Source: Arachis hypogaea (Eukaryota; Streptophyta; Magnoliopsida; Fabales; Fabaceae). From it: DNA of 64,000 bases. The stretch's first letter is position 1; every line of letters starts with the position of its first letter. The translations under genes and the position numbers were made by a program. Of the stretch, positions 1 to 11,100 are shown in pieces. The notes beneath the pieces are model-generated. The model saw only the letters and a program-made list of their open reading frames with translations, had not been told where the DNA came from and did not search any database. Location of the stretch: NCBI RefSeq assembly GCF_003086295.3, contig NC_092048.1:111678276-111742275 (forward strand). Reading direction: 5' to 3'.

Positions 1-19
1 TCATTCCACCGTCAATTTA

Positions 20-1376
20 GAAACCCCATTGAAAAGCCCACAATGGGAGAATGGACATGAGACGGACGTCAGACCAAGTCACGAGGAAGTCCCTCCTGAC
101 TACGAAAATCATGAACCTATTAACCTAGAACCCGTTATTTCGCTTGATTCGGAGATGACTATCATCATGCCATGCAAAAAATGCGACACAGGGTGTACGA
201 ATTGGAACACTACCAATTTATCCAGGCAATCCCGTTCTCATAGTCGCCTAGCCAGGGAATGGGAACAACCTCATCCCGGAACTCATGAACAAAGGTAGGA
301 ACTTCACAGGGCTTCACCTTCTCCCCCACGTCGTAGAGACGAGAGAAGGTCGCCCCGATGGCACGGCGATTCTCAGGCAAGAGAAGAATCACGATCTGCC
401 CAGTTTAAAAGGAGGTGGACTCCGTAAAGGAGTCCAAAACCTAAAGGGCATAAGGAATCCCGAGAACACGTCATCATGGGTCTGACTCCATTTGCCTCCC
501 ACGTTCTTCAACTTCGATTGCCAAAACATTTTGACAAGGCTACGGACTTGAAATACGGCGACAAGACGGATCCTCAAGAACATATTGATGCCTTTGAGGC
601 TAGAATAAACCTAGAAGGGGTTAAAGATGCAATCTGATATAAAGTCTTTCCAATAACATTGTCAGGACTAGCAATGGTTTGGTTTAATACATTACCTTCC
701 GAATCGATCGTTTCTTTGTTGACATCAAGGTCAAATTTCTGGCTCACTTTACCACCAGAAGAACTCATGCAAAACACTTAATCTCCCTATTGGGAGTAGA
801 ACAAAGAGTGGGTGAGGGTATCTGAGATTACCTTGATTGGTTCAATAAGGCGCTTTTGGAAGTGAACACACAAACCCCAGAAGTCGTATGCCTGTGTTTA
901 ATTGCTGGGTTGTTGGAAGGGGACTTCCGTAGGCACTTAACTTCCAAAGATGTAAAGTCCATGGAAGAAATCTACCAGATCACTTTGGAATACATGCGGG
1001 ATGAGGACGTTTCAAAGGTAGTTTCTACCAAAAGAAAGAACCCAGCTCATCTCCTCAGAAAGATGAAACTTCGGGATAAACCTCATCTCTAAAACCTCCA
1101 ATCCCACGGGTCGGCAAGTTCGCCTCCTACACCCCTCTAGTGGCCTCACTTGCCGAGGTTTATCAGTAAGTCTCCCACCGAGGCATATTGTCAAAAGCAA
1201 GGCAGATCCGACCCAGGGCCTCATTGAACAAGTCTCAGTATTGCGACTACCACAAGTTCTATAGTCACAAGACTGAGGACTGTATTGATTTAAAAGATGT
1301 TTTGGAGCAAGCAGACTAAGATGGAAAGCTCCCTGAATTCGTCCAACAATACGGCCAAGATCCTACATAGGTGAAT
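20..1376 (+). pseudogene. Ty3/gypsy gag remnant (Tat-like)
   Basis: This is a decayed retrotransposon gag, the capsid-type protein that packages element RNA. The reading continues in pieces from the window edge to about 1376. An Arg/Ser-rich stretch lies at 300-400. A retrotransposon-gag core follows at 475-780, recognisable by the pattern of a predicted helix, then FP-I-LSG-A--WFN-LP around 645-715. The C-terminal part is at 856-1092, and a CDYHK-type zinc-knuckle remnant lies near 1235-1260. Stops occur at about 637 and 822, among others, so it cannot make a full protein. It lies in sense with the LTR at 2949-3311. It is cut off on the left by the window edge and on the right by an opposite-strand protease segment. 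Family assignment is confident; exact ends are not. Confidence 0.75.
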
Positions 1377-1389
1377 TTATCCGAGCTAT

Positions 1390-2290
1390 CTACAAAATAA
1401 ATTTTTTGTAAGTCTTCCGTTGGGTTTGGTCTTTCGAGAACGTCTGCCCTTGGATCAAGGTCGGCCAAGACTGGGAGTTCGTCCTGGCTACTGATGTGGT
1501 GTATATGTGTATTTATACTTCGGTTGGGTCTCTTGAGACTATTGTTGTAACATTGTCGGGCGTCACTGTGAATTGTTGCGATAGTATCATCCTGCACAGG
1601 GAACTTAACACAAAGATAAATTGTAGAAACGATTGCGCCGAACTTATTTAAGAAAGGTCGGCCAAGTATTAAATTGTAAGGGCTAAAACAATCCATAACT
1701 AAATATTGAACATCTGAAGTTTTTGATAAAGGAGGCTCACCCAGTGTGGTTTGTAACCACACAGATCCCAAAACTGGGACTCTTTCACCTGAAAATCCGA
1801 CCAAATCTCCAGTGGAAGGTTGTAATATGTTGTTGCTTAGTTTCATCTTCTGGAATGTTGAATAGAAAAGAACGTCAGCACTACTCCCTGAATTCAATAA
1901 TACTTTTTTGACTAAAAGATCTCCTAACTGAATGGAGATTACAACAAGGTCACCTAGATTTGTTATAGTTGTATTGAAGTCGGAGGCTTGAAATGTCATC
2001 TGACGAAATTGTGAATGCGTTTGAGGATTGTTTGGGCTGGCTTCTATTGATAGCATAGCTTGGTAAGAGCGTTTATGTGCCGAGCTTGTAACGTCTCCAC
2101 CTGCAAAACCTCTAGAAATAAAATTAATAACTCCTCTAGGTTGTTCAGGATGACTTGTGTTCGTCCTTTCTTTGTCTCGGCTTTACTGTCCTGCCGAGTT
2201 ATGGTCGCCAATGGGAGGAGCACGCCGTTGTATATGGCCACCGATGTATTTATCGAGATGGCCTTGCCGAACTAGTCGCTCCAAAAGGTC
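1390..2290 (-). pseudogene. Ty3/gypsy gag tail and aspartic protease remnant, inverted relative to gag
   Basis: The minus strand encodes a retroviral-type aspartic protease region of about 210 residues (1390-2056). In order it shows a VLLNSGSSADVLF core with the catalytic Asp replaced by Asn (the usual core is DxGSSADVLF), a long beta-rich middle, and the closing NLILGRPFLN-GAIVST motif. Upstream, at 2044-2290 and broken by frameshifts, lies the gag tail that normally precedes the protease. Its orientation is opposite to the gag remnant at 20-1376, so the two do not form one reading unit. No reverse transcriptase or integrase follows. It is best explained as an inversion, or as a second copy pasted in reverse. 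Confidence 0.7.
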
Positions 2291-2299
2291 TTTGGCGAT

Positions 2300-2948
2300 G
2301 CAAAATAGTGGGGGCAAGAAAAATCATCAATTATTTGGGAAACAACTCAAATAGTGGTGCCCCAACTATATTTGGCTTAATAAAAAGGAAGTGAACAAAA
2401 CAAATACGTTGGAAATTTCAAACAGGGTCAAAAGGCATCAACAAGCATGAAGAATGCACGAAGATTCACAAACGGGGAAACTTCAAAAGGGAATAAGCCA
2501 CAAGCAAGAATAGTCGAATAAAAGTACCAAAAATCACTAACCTTAGATAACAAAACTGCGAATGCTGGTTGGAGAAACGCCGACCGACGGAAAATTCGAC
2601 TGAAACGAAGTGTAAGCAAGGAAGAAGTGCACTAAGAAGAAGGAAGAAACTGCTCGAATGTAGAGAGAAAACTGTTCGCATGTGTAGGAGAGTTATGATA
2701 AAAGATGGAAATGAAAGGTAAAGTAAAAATAAAAGGCTATTTAATTTCAAACTAATGTTGCATTTATTGCAAAGAGAGAATGAATCTGACGATAAAACGA
2801 GGGAATAATAACTGCTTTTGAAATTGAAGAAAACTGTTCAATTTTCTTCAATGAACCCCTTGAAATTCCTATCTAAAATGGGCCTAACGTCATAAACTCG
2901 GATACCCCGACCCAAGGACTCAGGTCCAAGAATCCGAGTTGGGGGCAC
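2300..2948 (-). other. Probable 5' leader of a retrotransposon antisense gene, then polypurine tract
   Basis: No reading frame is convincing here. Read on the minus strand, the pyrimidine-rich leader at about 2900-2543 ends in AAG|GTTAGT at 2542/2541, which looks like a splice donor. It resembles in position and style the leaders of the antisense genes in elements A and C. The plus strand ends with the purine-rich GAGTTGGGGGCAC (2936-2948) directly against the LTR, as expected for the plus-strand primer. The antisense-leader reading is inference from layout. Confidence 0.4.
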
Positions 2949-3311
2949 TGTTCCGGATAAAAGAAAACGTAACCGATGAAGCAATTAAGGTCATAACCGA
3001 TTTCACGGGATAACGGCCCATACCACAACGGCTATGCCATTGAATCCTGTAACTGCCGAATCTCGACAATAATGTGCTACAGTAAGCACTAAATGCCGGA
3101 AAAACGGTAGCCTCACAAAGCCAAGGTAAAAGGGAAAGGCTACTAATAGGTAAACACACGAAAAACTTGCTTTACTACCTAATACACTACTGACTTTAGT
3201 ATCAGAGTGCCTTACAGATTTTTCACCCAATCTAATTCTGTACTTGACGAAGTTGGAATATCTTGTCTCCACCTCTTGAAGATCGTGACCTCGCTTCGAG
3301 TACGAACAACA
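2949..3311 (+). repeat. 3' LTR of the leftmost gypsy element
   Basis: A 363-bp unit starts TGTTCCGG directly after a polypurine tract and ends GAACAACA, giving the TG...CA termini with short inverted TGTT/AACA ends. The partner LTR would lie left of the window, so no target duplication can be tested. Strand is set by the polypurine tract on its left and by the gag at 20-1376. Confidence 0.55.
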
Positions 3312-4415
3312 TCATTTAAATTTTAGTAAAGCTTATTATATGATTTTAAAAGTAGAAAATGTTAATTAAAATTTTATTAAATTAAATCTAAAAAAACTTA
3401 AGGAACGAAAAATTTTTTTGGAACGAAAATACTTTGTTCGTAAGACTAATTTCAGTTAAATTGGGGATAATAATGCTTAAATGGGTTCAGTATATAAAAA
3501 TTAAGGTTTTTATGTATTTATTATATATTTATTAAAAATAATTTAACAATTTTCCATGATAGCTTAGTCAAAAAGAAAGGGATGCAATGTGTTTAGGACT
3601 TTAGGGCATGAATTTCAGAGAGGAAGAATAAATAAGATTATGTGATGCCTAACAATCGTATAATGATAACAATTAAAAAAAAAAAAAAAAAGTGAAAGAG
3701 GGGGTAAGTGAAAAAGATGGAGCATTCGTGCAAGTTATATGAAAGTGGTGGCTGGCACAAAAGGGAAGAAGTAGAGTTTCTTTTATTATTGAGAGTGGGG
3801 CCCACCCCATGTCAGTGGAATTGTGCTCCGTCCAGAAAATAGCTGTGCACACGTGCACTCGTGCTGACGTTAACAGCCCCCACCCCCCGTTTCGTTGAAT
3901 ACGAAAGGTTAGTTTTGACTTTTTCCGTGTTTATTAAACAACGAGTGGTGAATGCTAATGATATGATATTTACCCAAACATTAATCAATTTTATTAGTCT
4001 TGGACTAACCTAACCTCAAAGCGCAGAGCACATAGAAGACAAAAGAGGCAAGCTACAAAGGGTAGTTGTGTACTCTTAATTAATAAAAACAACTTATATG
4101 ACTAATAAATAATATTATTTTTTGTCAGTAATAATTTATATTAATATTTATAAAAATTTTATATATAAAAATATATAATTTTTATTAATATTTATTAAAA
4201 TTATATATATATAAATTAATAAAATTTATTTATTAAAAATAATATAATATTTATATTAATTAAATAATAATAAAAATACTAAAAATTATTGGTGCAAAAA
4301 TTTCTCAATAAAGGATAGTTCTATGAAATTAATTAATAAAAAATAAAAAGAAAAATATGTAAAGCAAAGGCTAAAATGGGGTAATAGGATAATCACATGA
4401 AAATGGAGCAAGTCA
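3312..4415. other. AT-rich intergenic region upstream of host gene 1
   Basis: No gene is seen. A run of A lies near 3674-3691. The segment 4085-4320 is almost pure A/T with repeated TTAATATTTAT-like words and may be a decayed small transposon. The promoter of the next gene should lie near 4300-4420, but no clear TATA box stands out from the AT-rich background. Confidence 0.5.
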
Positions 4416-4713
4416 TTGCCGTGTTTGACCTCAACTCAGAACGAAGGCTTTCCTTCTTTTAGTTTTCTACTCTCGCTGGAACACACAAACACGGTACCGC
4501 AGCTGCCACAGAGATTTCATTCTTGCACTTTCATTTTGCATCTCCCAAGAACAACAACAATAACTTGCTTGCTCAGCACTCTACCACCAACAAAAGGATT
4601 GTTATTGGGGGCGGTGGCTCTTCTTTTAGGCCTAATCTGCTACTTCTTCTTCTCGTGTCTGTAAAGAGGGTTTCAAAGTAGAATTGATCTCCGAAACAAA
4701 CACACAGAGAAAG

Positions 4714-6822
4714 ATGAGAAGAGGTGCAAATAATAATGGTAGAGCAGTCAACAACACTATGGATACTATAAACGCTGCTGCCTCTGCCATCGCAGCTTCT
4801 GCCCAAAATCGCGCTTCTCAACCAACTCAACAGGTATACATGTATAATACTATACTATACTACTTCCGTAGATTGTTTTTTGGCCAGGTTTTTGTTATGC
4901 GTTCTGTATTTTTTGGTGATACTTTTTGGTTTAAAAACAAAATCCCCCGCCCTCGGTTTATGTGTTTGATGATACGAATAAATAAAGGTGTAAGCTTTTT
5001 CCTTTTCAAAAGATAATAAGTTCGCGAAAATTTAGTTTCCCAAAGTTATGATTTTCTGTGCTTAGTCTTTGCCTTTGATGATGAGAAAAAACGCGTAACG
5101 TCAGCTCTCAAAAGATCTTGCACTGGTTTTTTCTTTTATTTCACATGGATCGGTTTTGTTGTTATGTTACTATTGGTAGGATAGGAATGGAATTTTTTTA
5201 ATTAATGCTGAGAATCCCTGTGGAGGCAGAGTCACTGGAGATTGGAAAGTGATTTTGTACTACGCGCACAGTTTTAGTGAAAGTAATGACCACGGAATAT
5301 TTCAATTCAGCAAGATTTGTAAATTTTGCGGTGATAATCACATTAATAATGAAAAAACCAAAGTGGTGATTCCATGTTAATGGATGTTCTGAGTATATGC
5401 AGTTCATTTTTCTTTTAGAATTGTGGTCTATTCAATACTCAAATTATAGCTGAACTATGCGACAATTTACATCTCTGAATCAAGACTTGACTTGTATGCC
5501 TGAGACTTAAAGCTATTTACATGTTTTGTTGGTCACAGAAGAAAAAATGGGGAAGCTTGTTGAACATAGCTGGGTGCTTTGGATATCAGAGGAATCGAAA
5601 GCGTATCGGGCACGCAGTCCTTGCTCCAGAAACAGCACCTTCTCGTGCAGATCCTACTGCACCTGCTGCCGTTATCTCAACACAAGTTCCTACCATAACA
5701 CTTCCCTTTGTGGCACCTCCCTCTTCACCTGCCTCTTTCTTTCAATCAGAACCGCCTTCAACCGCGCAATCTCCAGTTGGTATTGTATCCCTCACGTCTG
5801 TGTCTGCCAGTATGTACTCTCCTGGTGGCCCTGCTTCAATCTTTGCAATCGGCCCTTACGCCCACGAAACACAATTGGTTTCGCCGCCTGTTTTCTCGGC
5901 ATCATCCACTGCTCCTTTCACTCCACCTCCTGAGTCTGTCCACTTGACTACGCCGTCTTCGCCTGAGGTGCCCTTTGCTCAGCTACTTGACCCACAATAT
6001 AGGAATGGAGAGACCTATCAAAGGATCCAAATATCTCACTATGATTTCCAATCCTATCAGTTTCAACCAGGAAGCCCGGTTGGTCAACTCATATCACCTA
6101 GGTCCGCCATCTCAGCTTCTGGAACCTCGTCGCCATTTCCAGACACCGAGTTTCCTGCTGGTGGCTCCCATATACTTGACTTGCAAGCAGCAGACCCTTC
6201 CAAGCTTCTTAACTTGGAGAAATTTTCCGCTCATGAGAACCGCAAGTCAAAAGAAAGTTCTGGGTCTATAACACCTGATGCTGCAAGGTCCACAACTCAA
6301 GGAAATTTTCTTCCAAATCATTGGGTTTCTGAGATCAAAATGTCTCCACATCCAAGCAATAATGGCTTGAGTGAGATCAGTTTAAGCCATAGGGTATCAT
6401 TTGAATTATCTGCCCAAAAAGGAATGAGATGTGTGGAAAACAAACTGCCATCACCATCATCATCAGCATGGACTAAAGTACTGTCAAAATTGAAATATGA
6501 AGCAGCAGCAACGGTAGACAAAGAAGAAAGTTGTAGAGAAACTAGGCATGTTGATGACCAAAAGGTAGCAGCAGCTGAAACTCCAAATGATGCAGCCAAA
6601 CAAACCAATTTGGGTGCAGAGGATGCAATAGTTGATGAGAAGGATGAGTCCTTAACCCTTTCTTCTGGCAAGGAATTCAAATTCACCAATGCAGATGGTG
6701 CAGATTCTCATGGCCCCAATATAGTTGCTGATTGGTGGGCTAATGAGAAAGTTGCAGGCAAGGAAGGAGGGGCCTCCAAGGATTGGTCTTTTTTTCCAAT
6801 GATTCAACATAGTGTGAGCTAA
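4714..6822 (+). CDS. Hydroxyproline-rich glycoprotein family protein (At5g52430/At4g25620-like), two exons
   Basis: A plant-specific protein of unknown biochemical role, in the family annotated 'hydroxyproline-rich glycoprotein'. Exon 1 is 4714-4833 and exon 2 is 5539-6822, with a 705-bp intron (CAG|GTATAC ... CACAG|AAG). Together they give about 467 residues. The N-terminus has the family's VNNTMDTINAAASAIAAS block. The junction then leads into a basic, aromatic block (KKKWGSLLNIAGCFGYQRNRKRIGHAVLAPE) that is the best-conserved part of the family. A long Pro/Ser/Thr-rich middle and an acidic C-terminus ending in DWSFFPM follow. I see no signal peptide, so despite the name a secreted glycoprotein is doubtful. 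ATG 4714 is chosen because exon 1 then matches the family N-terminus. The 5' leader begins near 4416. The 3' flank runs to about 7200, where element B is inserted roughly 400 bp past the stop. Confidence 0.88.
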
Positions 6823-7214
6823 CCAATTATCAATAAGGGCTTATTCATGGACTTGCTAGAATATGCCATTGTTTCCTTAATTTTTGTTCAGTAGTACTGC
6901 TGTGGGGTAGCAGACTAAACAAACAAACAGCACAGGTGCCAATTGAATCATAGTAACTTAAGATTGGGCAGTCTAACACACAGTGATGGGGATCTTTTTT
7001 CCACTTTCAATGGCCCCAAAAACATAGCTGCAAGTTTTTCATAGTTTTATATGTTTTTTCTATTTTCTATTTCTTACCAAGAATGGTTACAGATAGTTGT
7101 ACAGTTTTAGCTCCTGTAACTTTGTATCCTTTTTACATGTAATATGTTCCTATATAAATATAAATATTTTTGACAGTGATAGTGATAGTTATTATAAATA
7201 GCTAATGATGTAAG
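6823..7214 (+). other. 3' untranslated region and flank of host gene 1
   Basis: T-rich sequence follows the stop codon. It includes TTTTACATGTAATATGTTCC near 7131-7150, plausible plant near-upstream and cleavage signals, then TATAAATATAAATA. No reading frame is supported. The right edge is set by the target duplication of element B at 7215-7219. Confidence 0.5.
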
Positions 7215-7219
7215 ATGTT

Positions 7220-7536
7220 TGTTTCGGAGATTACCTGAAACCGGATCGTATTTGGGTCTGGACGTGAGGTCCAAGCTTTCAAAGAGGTGGTGATCGATTT
7301 AGGTTGTATCTGGTGGCCTCTATTCGAGTTGTTTGTGGGGAGATTTTTTGGGGGGAGGGGGAGGAGGGGTGGTGGTACTTGCAGGCTGCAAGACACTCCG
7401 ATGCCTAAGTTAGCATGAGTTTAAAGCAGGTTTATAGTATATTAGATTTTAAGTATACTTGAGAGGTGTCAGTGTATTTATAGGTAATGAGCTAATAATC
7501 ATCGTTGGAGTAGTTCCACTCTTGGTGGTGGGTAAC
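7220..7536 (-). repeat. Element B 3' LTR, left part
   Basis: It starts TGTTTCGGAG and ends at the GTAAC target used by element A. The rest of this LTR resumes at 18132. Read across the gap, it aligns with the right-hand LTR at 25318-26462. A G-rich run lies at 7349-7375. Confidence 0.85.
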
Positions 7537-7750
7537 TGTTCATACCCTGGGTCGAGCTATCCGACCCGGGATGATCGGCGACACAGCGACCGACCTCTTC
7601 AGGTCAGACTACCCGACCTCTTCTAAAAGAGCTCGGCCAAATCAACAGGAAAGCCTAATAAAGGGCCCAAATAGAGGAAATCCAAAGGCAATCCCAGCCT
7701 ATAGAGATAAAGGCGGTTCCCTTGAAGATAAGCTGACTTCATCCAAAACA

Positions 7751-7786
7751 GGATAAGATAAGATAAGATAACTAACTTATCTTATC
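7751..7786. promoter_or_regulatory. GATAAG array with inverted complement in the LTR promoter
   Basis: Three to four copies of GATAA are followed by ACTAAC and then TTATCTTATC, making a potential 10-bp stem. It sits about 20-55 bp upstream of the TATA box. The same arrangement occurs in the 3' LTR (17811-17846) and, in opposite orientation, in both LTRs of element C (47094-47132, 59141-59179). GATAAG is the core of plant I-box/GATA-factor sites; a role in LTR promoter activity is inference. Confidence 0.5.
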
Positions 7787-7807
7787 AGAAAGGTCAGCCC
7801 ACACTAC

Positions 7808-7815
7808 TATAAATA
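7808..7815 (+). promoter_or_regulatory. LTR TATA box
   Basis: TATAAATA lies in the context CACTACTATAAATACACTGG. It is conserved in element C LTRs (59111-59118 on the minus strand), consistent with the RNA polymerase II start in the LTR. Confidence 0.65.
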
Positions 7816-8068
7816 CACTGGAGCACCCATGTATAACTCATACTCTGATTCTACATAAAACCTGCTTTATACTCGTGCTAACTTAAGCATCGGAGTCTCT
7901 TGCAGGTACCCCCCACCCTCCGGTGGCCAAGGATCAGCAGTGCAGCTAGTCCAACAAGTCGGACACAACAGCTCCGGCCGCCACCAGCCGGCCGGATACG
8001 TCATCCCCGACCAGTACCAAGGATCTCATCCGAGATCGACCTCCAGTTTCAGGTAACCCTCGGAACAT

Positions 8069-8086
8069 TGGCGCCATTGCTGGGGA
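8069..8086 (+). promoter_or_regulatory. Primer binding site, tRNA-Asp type (element A)
   Basis: TGGCGCCATTGCTGGGGA starts one base after the LTR. It is complementary to the 3' end of plant tRNA-Asp except for two transition positions. Elements B (25299-25316, minus) and C (58850-58867, minus) carry the same kind of site. Confidence 0.75.
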
Positions 8087-8108
8087 ACTTGAAAGTCATC
8101 CCAAAACC

Positions 8109-11100
8109 ATGGCGGACGGCCATGACAACGACCACAACTCGGATCTGGAGAACAGAACACCGCACAAGAACGCGGACACTACGTTAAAGGATACTCCGGA
8201 ATCCAATGGGGACAAAAACTCACCAAATCCGGGAGCCATGGAAGCACTTCAAGATCGCTTAAAGCAACTTGAGAAAGAAACCCAGCAACAACGGAAGATC
8301 GGAAAGGATCTACAAAGAGAGGTACGGCGACGTCGAGAACTAGAAGAAAAACTACAGCAATTAGAGGATGACCTCAAATCAAGAGCTCCTCGGACCACTC
8401 CTAAGGAAAATTCACACAAAGAACAGGATCCATTCACCAGGAAAATCATGAAGACCAAAATCCCAAAAGATTTCAAGCTCCCGGATATGGTTTTGTATGA
8501 TGGCACTACAGATCCCAACCATCATCTCAGCAATTTCAGAAGCAGAATGTACCTTACCGATGCCTCAGATGCCGTTCGCTGCAAAGCTTTTCCAACAACT
8601 CTCACGAAAACGGCGATCAGATGGTTCGACAACTTACCTCCGAAGTCCATCTCAAACTTCGACGACCTGGCCAAAAAGTTCCTGGCCAGATTCTCCATCC
8701 AGAAAGATAAGGCCAAGCACGCACCCAGCTTACTAGGGATCAAGCAAGGAGATCGGGAGAGCCTCCGCAACTACATGGAAAGATTCAACAAAACATGCAT
8801 GGACATACAAAGTTTACCAACAGAGGCCGCCATCATGGGGCTTATCAATGGCTTACGAGAGGGACCCTTCAGCCAATCTATATCTAAAAAGTATCCTACC
8901 TCCTTAGATGAAGTCCAGGAGCGAGCAGAAAAATACATCAATATGGAAGAGAACGCTCGGCTGGGAGAAATCTCAAAATCTGGGGCCTCCTACCGAGACA
9001 AAGACAAGGACTCCAAAAGGAAAGAAGATCGACAGGGTAAGAAAATAAAAAAATACCACAATTACACTCCTCTCAAAGCATCCCTGGTCGACGTGTACAA
9101 AGAAGTCTGCCATACAGAAAAAATCTCCCCAGCGCGGCCACTCAAAGGCAAAAGGGAAGGAGGAAACTGGAAGGAATATTGTGAATACCATCGAATTCGA
9201 GGGCACTCTACCAACGAGTGCTTCAACTTGAAAAATATCATAGAAAAATTGGTAAGAGAAAGAAAATTAGATTGATTTCTGGCCATCCGGGATGACGACC
9301 AAAGAAAAAGACGGAGAGACGAAGATGATGGACGAGCTGAACGGTCACCTCGGACACCAGAAAGACACGTCCACATGATACACGGCGGATTCGCAGGAGG
9401 TGGGATCTCCAAATCGTCTCGAAAGAGATATCTCAAAGAAGTATATCATGTTGAGGGAAAGGAGGAAGCACCCGACATCCCGGCGATAACATTTACTAAA
9501 GAGGACGCATCCGGCATCATCTCGGAACACGACAATCCCATGGTCATCACTATTATACTGGAAAATGCCAATTTACACCACACACTAGTAGACCAAGGGA
9601 GTTCTGCCGACATCTTATTCAAAACAGCCTTCGACAAGCTCGGCTTAGACGAAAAGGAACTTAGAGCATACCCGAACAATCTGTTTGGACTAGGAGACAC
9701 TCCGATACAACCGCTGGAATACGTATCGCTACACACTACTTTTGGAAAAGGGAACCAATCTAGAACCCTCAAAATAGACTACATCGTGGTCGACGTAAGT
9801 TCGGCCTACAATGCTCTCATAGGTCGGACAACACTCAATCAACTCGGCGCAATAGTCTTAACCCCGCATCTATGCATGAAATTTCCAACTACAGAGGGGA
9901 TAGCCACGATAAAAGCATATCAAAAGATGGCACGTCGCTGCTATAACGAGAGCTTAAACCTCAAAGGCAGAGGAGAAGAGTTTCATACCATTGAGCTTGG
10001 CAGAGCTCAGCGTCGAGAAGAACTCCGTCTGCACCCAGAAGGTGAGGTAGAGAAGGTTCAGATTGGAGACACCTCGGACAAAACGACTAATATCGGCACG
10101 GTCCTAAGAGGAGACTCAAAAGAATTACTGATACAATTCTTACGAGATAATGTCGACCTCTTCACATGGAAAGCCGCAGACATGCCAGGCATAGACCCTA
10201 AGCTAATGTGCCACAAGTTGGCGGTCTATCCAGGATCGCGGCCGGTGCAGCAGAAGCGAAGAAAACTCGGACCAGAACGATCCCAAGCTATGGAAGAACA
10301 AGTACAAACGTTACTGGAGGCAGGATTCATAAGAGAAGTCAAGTACCCACTATGGCTAGCCAACGTTGTCTTGGTGAAAAAATCAAACGGGAAGTGGCGC
10401 ATGTGTACCGATTACACCGATCTCAACAAAGCCTGCCCAAAAGATCCATACCCACTCCCAAGTATTGACGCTCTGGTAGATGCTTCCTCCGGATATAGAT
10501 ACCTCTCGTTTATGGACGCCTATTCGGGATACAACTAAATCCCCATGTATCCACCAGATCAAGAAAATACCTCGTTCTTAACACCGAAGGCAAATTACTG
10601 CTACATCGTGATGCCTTTCGGTCTCAAGAACGCGGGAGCTACTTATCAAAGGCTAATGAATAAAGTCTTCTCAGATCACATCGGAAAAATAATGGAAGTC
10701 TATGTGGACGACATGTTGATAAAAACACAAAGCGAAGATACATTATTGTCCGACCTGGCTCAAGTGTTTGACACTATAAGGAAGCATAACATGCGACTCA
10801 ACCATGCAAAATGCACCTTCGCAGTTGAAGCAGGCAAATTCTTGGGCTTCATGCTCACACAAAGGGGAATTGAAGATAATCCAGACAAATGTCAAGCTAT
10901 ACTCAACATGAAGAGCCCAACCTGTGTCAAAGAAGTACAACTCAACAGGAGACTGGCCGCCCTATCCCGATTCTTAGCAGGAGCTGCGATAAGATCTCTC
11001 CCATTCTATGCTACTTTAAGAAAGGGAAAACAGTTCGAATGGACGACAGAATGTGAGATAGCTTTCCGAGACTTCAAGGAGTTCTTAGGACGGCCACCTA

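Larger units (their letters stand above)
7537..8067 (+). repeat. Element A 5' LTR
   Basis: A 531-bp repeat with ends TGTTCATACC...CGGAACA, matching 17587-18126. A GATAAG array folds against its complement at 7751-7786. A TATA box lies at 7808-7815, so element RNA probably starts near 7840. The CA end abuts the primer site. Confidence 0.93.

Noticed and set aside
2155..2394. Plus-strand open frames over the protease region
   Set aside because: They are the opposite strand of the inverted gag-protease remnant.
4416..4664. Open frame of 82 codons before host gene 1
   Set aside because: It lies in the expected 5' leader, with no family match or coding character.
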